A stretch of 9,129 nucleotides of DNA, taken from positions 1 through 9,129 of the forward strand of contig CAYYZY010000268.1 in NCBI GenBank assembly GCA_964475955.1, written 5' to 3'. A model generated the notes under the pieces. The model saw only the letters and a list, made by a program, of their open reading frames with translations, did not search any database and was not told the origin of the DNA. The position numbers and the translations under genes are program-made. Positions 1 through 6,920 of the stretch are shown piece by piece; within the stretch, counting starts at the first letter, position 1; each line of letters opens with the position of its first letter. The stretch is from DATKZH01 sp964475955. Its GTDB lineage: Bacteria > Planctomycetota > Planctomycetia > Pirellulales > Thermoguttaceae.

Positions 1-77
1 CTCAATACGGGTTCGCATATCAGTCCGCATGACATCATATCATACGAGCACCCGACGAACAGCACCACGCGCCGCCC
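1..77. other. Window start, no supported gene
   Basis: This stretch is visibly richer in A and T than the coding DNA after it. The frame of the downstream gene has a TGA at 30-32, and between that stop and base 78 there is no ATG, GTG or TTG. An ATG at 29-31 lies in a different frame and has no Shine-Dalgarno sequence. A 7-base direct repeat, CATATCA, occurs at 16-22 and 36-42. The bases before the TGA could be the last codons of an upstream gene in the same frame, but ten codons are too few to judge. I cannot place a promoter here. Confidence 0.4.
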
Positions 78-2060
78 TTGCAGGCGCGCATTCGTGCGGC
101 CGTCGAAAACGTCTCGGAACAGGCCGATCGGGCCTATCGCGAGGCCGAGGCGCGTGCCCGGGCGTTGTGGGAGGAAGAGAAGTTCGCCGAGGCCCGTGCG
201 GCCCTTCAGGCGGTGATCGACGTCCACGGGATCGAGCGAAACGTCGAGGCCGCGCGTCGGCTGCTCCAGGAGGTCGAGGCGGCCGAGAAGCTCGCGCAGC
301 AGATGGTCCGAACCGATCAGGAGCGGCAGGCCCGAGCGAAGGAGGCCGAGCGGCGCGCCCGGCTCGACGCGCAGTACGCCGAGGCCGTCGCGCCGGCGGA
401 GCAGTTAGTGGCCGCGTGGGATTTCCGGGGTGCCGCCGAGGCCTTGAAGGAGGTCGAACTGCGGCCGCAGGAGTTGGCGTTGCGGGTGGCCTCGCGTCGC
501 GATCAGATCGAGTGCCTGATTCCCCTGAAGGAGCGGATGATCGCGAAGATCAACTCGGCCGAGCCTCGCTTGGAGAAGAAGGACGTTCGGGTGCGGGGCG
601 CGGGCGGCAAGGTGGTCGCCGCCGATCAACAGGGGCTGACGACCGAGCTGATCTCCCAGAAGACCGAGGCGATCCGCTGGCAGGACCTTTCGCCCGCGGC
701 CGTCCACGAACTGGTGAAGCTCGTCGTCCGCGAGGGGAATGCCGACGACTGGATCGGCGCGGGCGTGCTGGCCATGGTTGCCGGCGATGCGTCCCTGGCG
801 GAGCAGGATTTCCAGAAGGCGAAGTCACTGGGGGCCAACGTCGATGCGTACCTGGCCACGCTGGGGGCGGCGGCCCTGGACCGGGCGAAGCGGCTCGTCG
901 ACCGGAAGGAGTTCCACGAGGCGGCGGCCGCCCTGGCGCACGTCGAGGCGCACTACGGCGGCACGCCCTGGTTCGCCGACAACCAGGGCGAAGTCGAGGC
1001 CGTCCGGGCCACGATTCGCCGCACGGCGGCCGAGGCCGAGGCCGAATCGCTCTACGTGCAGGCGGTCGAGCTGCTGGCGTCGGGCGATCTGTTCGAGCTG
1101 CGCGACGCCCTGGAGAAGCTGCGAGCCGACCACGCCGACTCGCGCCCGCTCGCGGATCCCGAGCGCTCGCCGTCGTTCGAGGAGCTGGAGAAGGCGGTCG
1201 CCGGGCTGGGGCCGCGGGTCATCGTGCGTGCCGACGGCCAGGGCGATTTCATCAGCATCCAGCAGGCCGTCGACTCGGTCGAGCCTAACACGCTGATCGA
1301 GATTCGCGACAACGGCCCCTACAACGAGAAGGTCGTCGTCCCGCCTCCCAAGCGAGGGCTGACGATCCGGGGCGCCAAGGACTGCTGGCCGACGATCACC
1401 TCGCTGGGGCCCATTCGCGACTTCGACGTGTTGATGCTCGTCCAGGCCCCGGCAACGACCCTCGAGCGGCTGATCCTCTTCCACGCCACCCCGGCCGGCG
1501 ACAACCCGAGCTGCCTGTCGGTCGACGCGCCCGATTGCCGGGTGCACTCGACGCTGGTTTTCGTCAAGGGGGTCCCAGAGGGCTTTCGGACCCAGTTCGG
1601 ACCGGGCGAATGCCAGGTGGAAGGCTGCCTGTTCGCCGCCAGCGCCATGTTCCGCAGCCGCGCCGTGCTGCGCGACTGCCTCCTGTTGGGCGACACGACC
1701 GTTGCCGACCGGGCCTGCGAGCTGCGCCACGCCACCATCGGCAAGGAGCTCGTCCTGGTCAACCCGTCGAGCATGGTGGTCGACTGCATCGCCGGCAAGA
1801 TTCGGGTGCAGCGCGCGGGGCACCGAGTGGAGAACTGCATCGTGATGGGGGCGTTGCCACCGCAAGAGAGCCTCGATTGCGTCACGGCGACGCCCCGGTT
1901 CCGCGACCCAGCCCAGTTCGACTTCCGCCTGCTGGGCAACAGCCCCGGCGCGAAGAAGGCGTCGGACGGCGACGACGTCGGCTGCCGCTACCCGCCGCCG
2001 ATGATCGACCTGGCCAAGCGGGCCCTCGAACTGCGAAAGCAGGACGCCCTCCAGTTCTGA
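78..2060 (+). CDS. Coiled-coil/helical-repeat protein with C-terminal right-handed beta-helix domain; start uncertain
   Basis: The frame runs 660 codons from a TTG at 78, the first usable start after an in-frame TGA at 30-32, but no ribosome binding site precedes it, so the true N-terminus may be missing or lie in another frame. Residues 1-100 are Ala/Glu/Arg-rich and look like a coiled coil; residues 100-370 are more helical, TPR-like sequence. From about 379 the protein changes to a pectin-lyase-like beta-helix: ADGQGDFISIQQAVDSV (385-401) matches the opening motif of pectinesterase-type helices, and the end (616-640, FRLLGNSPGAKK then DDVG) resembles the closing motif of secreted beta-helix proteins. 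No catalytic residues of a known polysaccharide lyase or esterase stand out, so binding or structural roles are as likely as enzymatic ones. Eleven cysteines fall in residues 436-636 and only one before. Some planctomycete kinases carry similar tails, so a lost upstream kinase or membrane part is possible. The gene converges with the TolC-like gene. Confidence 0.8.
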   Translation: MQARIRAAVENVSEQADRAYREAEARARALWEEEKFAEARAALQAVIDVHGIERNVEAARRLLQEVEAAEKLAQQMVRTDQERQARAKEAERRARLDAQYAEAVAPAEQLVAAWDFRGAAEALKEVELRPQELALRVASRRDQIECLIPLKERMIAKINSAEPRLEKKDVRVRGAGGKVVAADQQGLTTELISQKTEAIRWQDLSPAAVHELVKLVVREGNADDWIGAGVLAMVAGDASLAEQDFQKAKSLGANVDAYLATLGAAALDRAKRLVDRKEFHEAAAALAHVEAHYGGTPWFADNQGEVEAVRATIRRTAAEAEAESLYVQAVELLASGDLFELRDALEKLRADHADSRPLADPERSPSFEELEKAVAGLGPRVIVRADGQGDFISIQQAVDSVEPNTLIEIRDNGPYNEKVVVPPPKRGLTIRGAKDCWPTITSLGPIRDFDVLMLVQAPATTLERLILFHATPAGDNPSCLSVDAPDCRVHSTLVFVKGVPEGFRTQFGPGECQVEGCLFAASAMFRSRAVLRDCLLLGDTTVADRACELRHATIGKELVLVNPSSMVVDCIAGKIRVQRAGHRVENCIVMGALPPQESLDCVTATPRFRDPAQFDFRLLGNSPGAKKASDGDDVGCRYPPPMIDLAKRALELRKQDALQF

Positions 2061-2185
2061 CCCCGCCACGAGCTGAAAGACCCTGCGCTTTTGCGCGCCG
2101 CCCGGCCTTCCATCCGACCCCGTCTTGCGAGGACCTCCCATCCCACCAACGTGCGTCTCGTGCGCACACCCTGCAAACGAAGGTC
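2061..2185. other. Convergent intergenic gap
   Basis: This 125-base gap separates the stops of two converging genes. It contains a small GCGC-TTTT-GCGC hairpin at 2085-2096 and a wide dyad, AGGACCT at 2130-2136 with AGGTCCT at 2181-2187, whose second arm touches the stop codon of the minus-strand gene. Neither is followed by a T-run in either direction, so I cannot call a standard intrinsic terminator. No small ORF is convincing. Confidence 0.4.
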
Positions 2186-4342
2186 CTACCTGGCCAACAC
2201 CAGGGCGCCGGCCAGTTGTTGCGAGGGGACGGTGGGCGGCAGCACGGCCAGGACGTAGTCGGCGATCGCCTGGTTGTACTCGGCGAGCGTGTCGAGGAAG
2301 CCGAGCGTCTGGTCGGTCTGGTACTGAATCGCCTCGATGACCGCCGTCACCGGACGATCGCCCGACTCGTACGCCTCGGCCGCTTGCGCCCGGGCGGCGT
2401 CGGCCTGCACCACGGCGCTGGCCCGATGTTGGAAGCCCTCGCAGAGCGCCGGGATCACCGCGGCCAGGCGCCGCACCGGCCACGACTGGGCCACGCGCCG
2501 CGGCTGGGCGTCGAGCTTGAGCAAGTAGGGGCCGGCGTGCGGCATGGTGGCCGGCGACAGCCACGGCCCGTCGAGCGGCCGGCCGACGCTTTCGGTCAGC
2601 TCGAACCGGGCCTGGCGCAGGCGCAGCTCCGCGCGGAGCAGTTCGGCCTCGGCCGCCAGGCGCGCGGCCTGAAGCTGAAGCATCGCCTCGGCGCCGAAAG
2701 GTCCGTCGCGCCGGTCGAACGCGCCGGGCACCAGCGCCTCCAACTGGCTGAGCTGGTAATCGAGTGCCTGGTATTCCGCACCCCGCCGGGCGGCGCGCCA
2801 GTAGGCGGAGATCGCTCGGCGTCGCGCCTCGCCGTACAGGTTCCCCAGGCAGGAGGCCAGCTCGACCGGCTCGACCTCCGCGTCGGCGGCCGTCTCCCTC
2901 CAGTGCAATTGCTCGCCGAGCAACTTCGCCTGAACCGCCGGCTTCGCGTCGACCAGGCTCGGGTAGAGGCTTGTGGTCGAGGGGGGCGTTGCCTGGGGGT
3001 CGGTCGGCCGTTTGACCGTCCGGACGGTCGACTGCGACGGCCGGGCCGCCGCCTCGCCGCGCCCCGGCCCGTCGGCCGAAGCTTCCGGCGGCGGCGCATC
3101 GGGCCTTTCCGGCTCACCGGTCTCTTGCGCCGTGGCCGTCTCTTCGTTCACGGAAGGCCCGACGTTTTCCCATCCTTCGCTCTTTTCCGCTTGCCCTTCC
3201 ACGCCCTCGACTCCCTCCTCGGCCTCGGTCTCCCGCTCGGGCTCATCGGCGACCGAAGGCTCGGCGACGCTGCCCGGCTCGTTCGCGCCCTCGGGCTCGT
3301 CGGCCGTATCCGAGAAATCGTCTTCCGGGGGGGGCGGGGCCAGCGTGGGCGTGCGACGGCCGGAGGGCCGCAACCGCCCGGGCGATACGCCTTGCTCCCA
3401 AGCCGGCACAGGCTCGTTCAGCCCCGCTTGGCGGACCGCCGAGGGCGAAGCCACCGTATGCTGCCCTTCGCCCGGCGGAGGGGCCCGCGTCGAAGCCCCG
3501 CTTCCGCGCGCGGGCGCGTCGGTCGGCCGATTCGTGCGGATGAGCATCGACACGAGGACGCGCCGGTCGCTCTGCGGTCCTGCGACCGACAGGGCATAGT
3601 CGGCGATGTCGTGATTGTACCCGGCCACGGCGCTCCACAGGGTCCGCTTGGCCTCGGCCAGGCGCCGGGCCGCCGACAACACGGCGCCCAACTCCACGCT
3701 CCGCGCACCGTAGGCCTCGGCGACCGCCTCCAGCGCGTCGCGCTCGGCCTCGACCGCCGCCAGCCGCGCCTCGATCAGGCGGCGGCGCACGGGCAAGTTG
3801 CGGTCGACCAGGCGCGTCCACGCCGGCGGATTCTGCTTTGAGAAGACCTCGTCGTAGTAGGTTCGGTAGGTGTCGACGTGCGGCGGGTCGAGGGGCAACG
3901 GCGGCGCATCGCCGGGCGGGAGCATGGCCGCCTGGGCCAGGTCGTGTTGGGCCGAAAGGGCCGACGCCCGGGCCACACCCAGCGCAGCCGACGCCGCGGC
4001 GCGGGCCGTTTCGAGCAAGGCAAGCTCCTCCGGCGCGGCTTGGATGCGACGCAACGCTTCGGCGTGCTCCCAGGCGATGCGGTACTCGGCCACCGCTTCG
4101 GCCAAATCCCAGTAGGCGTGCGTCACCTCGAGTTGCTCGCGACGGCTCGCGGCGCGCGACAACGCATCGACCAGTGCGAGGGGACGGCCGGCCAGACCGG
4201 CTTCGTCCGGCAACTCCAGCGCCTTGGCCACCACGTCGGCCGGCGACCGGCGGGGGTGCGGCGAATGAATCGGCACCAGCGGCTCGTCGACCGGCGGTTG
4301 GGCGGCGAAACAGCAAGTCAGGACCACGATCGTCAGGTACAT
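2186..4342 (-). CDS. TolC-like (OEP family) exported protein with two similar halves and a long acidic linker
   Basis: The 718-residue protein starts at an ATG (4342-4340) with GAGGTG six bases upstream and an in-frame TGA almost directly before it, so the start is well fixed. A short hydrophobic leader, MYLTIVVLTCCFAAQ, suggests export, possibly cut after Ala13 or Ala14; the cysteines do not form a good lipobox. Residues 60-255 are long amphipathic helices ending in YNHDIADYALSV (242-253); residues 500-700 repeat the pattern and end in YNQAIADYVLAV (689-700). Both halves also begin with AYW-x3-A and AEY. The YNxxIADY motif and heptad-like helices resemble the periplasmic hairpins of TolC outer-membrane efflux proteins, usually about 450 residues. 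The halves are joined by a low-complexity Pro/Glu/Ala/Thr linker (about 275-470). No inner-membrane pump or adaptor gene lies nearby, so the transport partner and substrate are unknown. The TolC relationship rests on motifs seen by eye; a structural coiled-coil role remains possible. Confidence 0.72.
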   Translation of the reverse strand: MYLTIVVLTCCFAAQPPVDEPLVPIHSPHPRRSPADVVAKALELPDEAGLAGRPLALVDALSRAASRREQLEVTHAYWDLAEAVAEYRIAWEHAEALRRIQAAPEELALLETARAAASAALGVARASALSAQHDLAQAAMLPPGDAPPLPLDPPHVDTYRTYYDEVFSKQNPPAWTRLVDRNLPVRRRLIEARLAAVEAERDALEAVAEAYGARSVELGAVLSAARRLAEAKRTLWSAVAGYNHDIADYALSVAGPQSDRRVLVSMLIRTNRPTDAPARGSGASTRAPPPGEGQHTVASPSAVRQAGLNEPVPAWEQGVSPGRLRPSGRRTPTLAPPPPEDDFSDTADEPEGANEPGSVAEPSVADEPERETEAEEGVEGVEGQAEKSEGWENVGPSVNEETATAQETGEPERPDAPPPEASADGPGRGEAAARPSQSTVRTVKRPTDPQATPPSTTSLYPSLVDAKPAVQAKLLGEQLHWRETAADAEVEPVELASCLGNLYGEARRRAISAYWRAARRGAEYQALDYQLSQLEALVPGAFDRRDGPFGAEAMLQLQAARLAAEAELLRAELRLRQARFELTESVGRPLDGPWLSPATMPHAGPYLLKLDAQPRRVAQSWPVRRLAAVIPALCEGFQHRASAVVQADAARAQAAEAYESGDRPVTAVIEAIQYQTDQTLGFLDTLAEYNQAIADYVLAVLPPTVPSQQLAGALVLAR

Positions 4343-4348
4343 GTGTCA

Positions 4349-4354
4349 CACCTC
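4349..4354 (-). promoter_or_regulatory. Ribosome binding site of the TolC-like gene
   Basis: On the minus strand this reads GAGGTG, six bases before the ATG at 4342. It decides the start together with the in-frame TGA at 4348-4346, which lies between the site and the ATG. Confidence 0.7.
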
Positions 4355-4386
4355 GGCAAGCGCAGGCACGGCGAACCCCCGTCGCC

Positions 4387-4409
4387 ATGTCATCGGAATA
4401 ACCTGACAT
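4387..4409. promoter_or_regulatory. Possible operator dyad upstream of the TolC-like gene
   Basis: ATGTCA (4387-4392) and TGACAT (4404-4409) form a perfect 6-base inverted repeat with an 11-base spacer, 45-67 bases upstream of the TolC-like start. A TTGACT hexamer on the minus strand at 4428-4423 lies just upstream, but the best -10-like hexamer, TTATTC at 4401-4396 inside the dyad spacer, is 21 bases away, too far for an ideal sigma70 promoter. The layout would suit a repressor site, but no regulator gene is nearby and a short dyad like this can occur by chance. Confidence 0.3.
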
Positions 4410-4577
4410 CTCGCGACCACCGAGTCAATCCTCCCCGCGGCCCCGGGCAACGCCCTCCCCCAAGCGGGCCGCGCGCCGACGATGGGGCCGTCGTACGCCC
4501 AGATGGTCAGATGGCCTTCCGAGTCGAACGCGCGCGTGCGGGGGCCTGCCTGGTCGCAGCCAGTCTACGGGAAGCGC

Positions 4578-5645
4578 TCAGCAGATCCGCGGCAGTTGCT
4601 CGCCGGAGAGGAGGTCGACGATGCGGGCGCCGCCGAGCGGGTTGCGCAGCTCGACGGTGCCGGGGTGGCCGTCGTTGATCGTGCCGATGATCGCCGCTTC
4701 GGAAGCGACCGCGTGCCGGCGCATGATCTCGAGGGTTTCTTCGGCCGCCTCGGCCGGGACGATCGCCGCCAGACGCCCCTCGTTGGCCACGTAGAGCGGG
4801 TCGAGCCCGAGCAGCTCGCACGCCCCGGCCACCGGTTCGGCCACCGGGATGGCCGCCTCGTCGAGTTCGATGCCCACGCCTGCGGCCGAGGCGATCTCGT
4901 TCAACGCGGCGGCCAGGCCGCCTCGGGTGAGGTCGCGAAGGCAGTGGAGGTCGGCCCCGGCGTCGACCAGGGCGGCCACCAAGCCGGCCAGGGGGGCGCA
5001 GTCGCTCTGGAGGGCGCCCTCGAACTGGAGCCCCTCGCGGACCGACATCACCGCGATGCCGTGCCGCCCCAGGTCGCCGCTGAGCAGGACCGCGTCGCCG
5101 GGGGCGACCCGCTCGGGCGAGATCTCCACGCCGTCGGGGATCACGCCCACGCCCGCCGTATTGATGAACACGCCGTCGCCTTTGCCGCGATCGACGACCT
5201 TGGTGTCGCCGGTCACGATCCGCACGCCCGCCTCGTCGGCCGCCCGGCGCATCGACTCCACCACGCGCCGGAGCGTTTCCATCGGGAGCCCCTCTTCGAG
5301 GATGAAGCCGGCGCTCAGCCAGCGGGGGTTCGCTCCGGCCATGGCCAGGTCGTTGACCGTGCCGAACACGGCCAGTCGGCCCACGTCGCCGCCGGGGAAG
5401 AAGAGCGGGCTGACGACGAACGTATCGGTGGTGAAGGCGAGCCGGGCCCCGTCGACCTCGAGGACCGCGCTGTCGTGCGGCGCGGGGTGTCTTTCGGAGA
5501 CCTCTTTCCCTCCGACGCCGAAGGCCGGCAGGAACATCCCTTCAATGAGCGCCTGCATCAGGCGCCCCCCGCCGCCGTGAGCCAACTGCACGGTGTCGTG
5601 CTCGGTCAGGGGGAGCGGGCAGTGGAGCTGGAAGTCGTCGGACAT
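4578..5645 (-). CDS. hypE: Hydrogenase expression/formation protein HypE
   Basis: HypE makes the cyanide ligands of [NiFe]-hydrogenase: HypF carbamoylates its C-terminal cysteine, and HypE then uses ATP to dehydrate the thiocarboxamide to a thiocyanate and passes CN to iron on the HypC-HypD complex in the cytoplasm. The 355-residue product has the usual length and the family landmarks: LAHGGGGRLMQ (21-31), FTTDTFVVSPLFFPGGDVG (71-89), VNDLAMAGANP (98-108), the PurM/AIRS-type TGDTKVV (145-151), LLSGDLGRHG (187-196), LRDLTRGG (236-243), ANEGRL (287-292), and the terminal LPRIC with Cys355. All expected catalytic features are present, so it looks functional. I chose the ATG at 5645 because homology begins there, GAGGAG lies 13 bases upstream, and a promoter sits between it and the next upstream ATG at 5813. 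No hypA, B, C, D, F or hydrogenase subunit gene is in the window, which is unusual because these genes often cluster. Confidence 0.97.
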   Translation of the reverse strand: MSDDFQLHCPLPLTEHDTVQLAHGGGGRLMQALIEGMFLPAFGVGGKEVSERHPAPHDSAVLEVDGARLAFTTDTFVVSPLFFPGGDVGRLAVFGTVNDLAMAGANPRWLSAGFILEEGLPMETLRRVVESMRRAADEAGVRIVTGDTKVVDRGKGDGVFINTAGVGVIPDGVEISPERVAPGDAVLLSGDLGRHGIAVMSVREGLQFEGALQSDCAPLAGLVAALVDAGADLHCLRDLTRGGLAAALNEIASAAGVGIELDEAAIPVAEPVAGACELLGLDPLYVANEGRLAAIVPAEAAEETLEIMRRHAVASEAAIIGTINDGHPGTVELRNPLGGARIVDLLSGEQLPRIC

Positions 5646-5658
5646 GAAATTCTGAGGG

Positions 5659-5664
5659 CTCCTC
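5659..5664 (-). promoter_or_regulatory. Ribosome binding site of hypE
   Basis: On the minus strand this reads GAGGAG, 13 bases before the ATG at 5645. The spacing is a little long, but it is the only good match near the point where HypE homology begins, and it lies downstream of the predicted transcription start. Confidence 0.5.
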
Positions 5665-5679
5665 GACGGTTGCCGGCCC

Positions 5680-5710
5680 AGTATACCGCGCGCGCAGCCC
5701 GCCGCGTCAA
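5680..5710 (-). promoter_or_regulatory. Sigma70-like promoter of hypE
   Basis: Read on the minus strand, TTGACG (5710-5705) and TATACT (5685-5680) match the -35 and -10 consensus at five of six positions each, with a 19-base GC-rich spacer that is slightly long. Transcription would begin near 5673 and give a leader of about 28 bases holding the ribosome binding site. The hexamers stand out in very GC-rich surroundings. This suggests hypE has its own promoter and rules out an N-terminal extension to 5813 for transcripts starting here. Confidence 0.6.
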
Positions 5711-5891
5711 GTGCCGAGCCGCCGCCCGCCGTGCGCCCTCTTCCCGGCGCCACTCCGGAAGCGGGAAGGGTTCGTCCGACGCCGCAAGAGTCGTCCCCCA
5801 ACGGCTCCACCACGCGGAGTCTCTACTGGATCGGGCGTTGGCATTCTCTTCCACCAAGGCGCGTGCATCGTGCGTCGTGCGAACGGAGGCC

Positions 5892-6891
5892 CTATTTCGC
5901 CGTCCGCTCCGCCTCGCTTGCCCGGCGCCGCAGGTAGTCCAGCGTTATCAGGCAATGCGCCCGAACGCCCAACGGCAGGGCCGCCTCGTCGACGACCATC
6001 TGGGGCGTGTGCAGCGGGTGGCATGCGCCGCTCTCCTCGTTGCGCACGCCGAGGAAGATGAAGCAGCCCGGCACCTGCTGGGCGTAGTGGGCGAAGTCCT
6101 CACCGCCCATCACCGGCTCGGCTTCGACCACGTTTTCGGGCCCCACGGCCCGCTCCAGCGACGCCTTGGCGTGGGCGACCAGCTCCGGGTCGTTCCACAC
6201 CACGGGGCCGTAGTCGTCGAAATGGATCTCGGCTTCGGTACCGAGCGCCTCGGCCGTGCCCTCCACGATGCGCGTGAACTCCGCGACGGCTCGCCGGCGC
6301 ACCTCCGCGTCGTGGCTGCGGATCGTCCCTTCCAGCACGACCTCGCCGGGGATGATGTTCCAGGCCCGGCCCGCTTGAACGATGCCGAACGAGACCACCA
6401 CCGCGTCGCGCGCGTCGATCTTTCGGCTGGCGATGCTCTGAGCTGCGGTGACCACGTGGGCGGCGGCCACGATCGGATCGACCCCCTGCCACGGCATGGC
6501 CGCGTGCGACTGCTTGCCGCGGATCGTCACGCGGAAGCGATCGACGCTGGCCAGCAGCACTTCGGACCGGTAGGAGATCTTGCCCGTCGCCAGCTCCGTA
6601 TTGACGTGCATGCCGAAGACGGCCGACACGTCGGGGGCCTCGAGCACGCCCTCCTCGATCATCAGCTTGGCGCCGCCCCGCTCTCCGGCGGGCGTGCCCT
6701 CCTCGGCTGGCTGGAAGATCAGCTTCACGTTGCCCGGCATCGCGTCGCGCATCCGGGCCAGCACCTCGGCCGCCCCGAGGAGCATGGCCGTGTGGCAGTC
6801 GTGCCCGCAGGCGTGCATCACGCCGTCGTTTTGCGAGGCGAAGGGCAGCCCCGGTCGCTTCCCGGATCGGCAGCGCGTCCATGTCGGCCCG
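5892..6891 (-). pseudogene. M20 family metallo-amidohydrolase (N-acyl-amino-acid/hippurate hydrolase type), 5'-truncated and frameshifted
   Basis: Intact relatives (M20D peptidase family) are about 390-400 residues and hydrolyse the amide bond of N-acyl amino acids or similar conjugates with a two-metal site. Here the recognisable part starts at RADMDALPIREATG (6891-6850), continues after a frame change as GLPFASQNDGVMHACGHDCH, and runs to the TAG at 5892. The metal-site landmarks survive: Cys and His of ACGHD (6811-6797), QPAEE (6713-6699), GMHV near 6610, and the C-terminal CHPLHTP (6020-6000). The dimerisation-domain sequence RGKQSHAAMPWQGVDPI and the late GGEDFAHY are also intact. Two lesions are visible: one extra base in the C-run at 6849-6852 (G-run on the coding strand), and loss of the first 75-85 codons, replaced by unrelated sequence with an in-frame TAG at 6900-6898. 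The ATG at 6914 in the main frame lies inside a palindrome and is not a natural start. The frameshift alone could be a sequencing error, but the truncation could not. No N-terminal M20 sequence is found elsewhere in the window. Confidence 0.82.
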
Positions 6892-6901
6892 CTGATCCTA
6901 C

Positions 6902-6920
6902 GACGGAATACCATTCCGTC
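6902..6920. repeat. Perfect palindrome at the M20 truncation point
   Basis: GACGGAAT (6902-6909) and ATTCCGTC (6913-6920) are perfect 8-base arms around a 3-base ACC loop. Flanking bases carry a degenerate continuation, and on the minus strand GTAGGA occurs just before and just after the dyad. It begins about ten bases beyond the last recognisable M20 codon. It resembles the short palindromic repeats that are scattered between genes in many bacteria, but only one copy is in this window, so its repetitive nature is inference. Confidence 0.6.

Larger units (their letters stand above)
4343..4577. other. Intergenic region between hypE and the TolC-like gene
   Basis: The 235 bases hold the ribosome binding site and dyad of the TolC-like gene at the left. 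A short hairpin, CGACG (4477-4481) with CGTCG (4489-4493) and a 7-base loop, lies about 85 bases downstream of the hypE stop. It lacks a following T-run on the minus strand, so it is at best a weak terminator. The distance and separate signals argue that hypE and the TolC-like gene are transcribed separately. Confidence 0.4.
5646..5891. other. Intergenic region between the M20 remnant and hypE
   Basis: The 246 bases contain the hypE promoter and ribosome binding site in the left 65 bases. The rest shows no convincing small gene on either strand: open frames cross it, but their composition is what GC-rich non-coding DNA gives and none has a ribosome binding site. No clear terminator follows the M20 stop. 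Confidence 0.45.

Noticed and set aside
2085..2187. Dyads in the convergent gap as a bidirectional terminator
   Set aside because: The short hairpin has only a 4-base stem and the longer dyad has a 44-base loop; neither has a T-run on either side.
825..2564. A 579-codon minus-strand frame opposite the beta-helix gene
   Set aside because: The opposite strand has the coherent coiled-coil and beta-helix protein; this frame also crosses the convergent gap into another gene, which a real gene here would not do.
1535..3841. A 768-codon open frame on the plus strand across the end of the beta-helix gene and most of the TolC-like gene
   Set aside because: Its product is Arg/Gly/Pro-rich without domain signals, and it lies out of frame or antisense to two genes with clear protein features. 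GC-rich codon use leaves such frames open.
4303..4342. Lipoprotein signal peptide in the TolC-like protein because of Cys10 and Cys11
   Set aside because: The residues before each cysteine do not fit a lipobox, while an Ala-x-Ala-like site follows; ordinary export is the simpler reading.
5646..5813. A 56-residue N-terminal extension of HypE starting at ATG 5813
   Set aside because: The extension is low-complexity, absent from the family, and interrupted by a good promoter and ribosome binding site just before the ATG at 5645.
6100..6882. A separate 260-codon minus-strand gene starting MDALPIREATG
   Set aside because: Only its first eleven or so residues belong to the M20 protein; the rest is out of frame with the conserved sequence. 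It is a by-product of the one-base frameshift.
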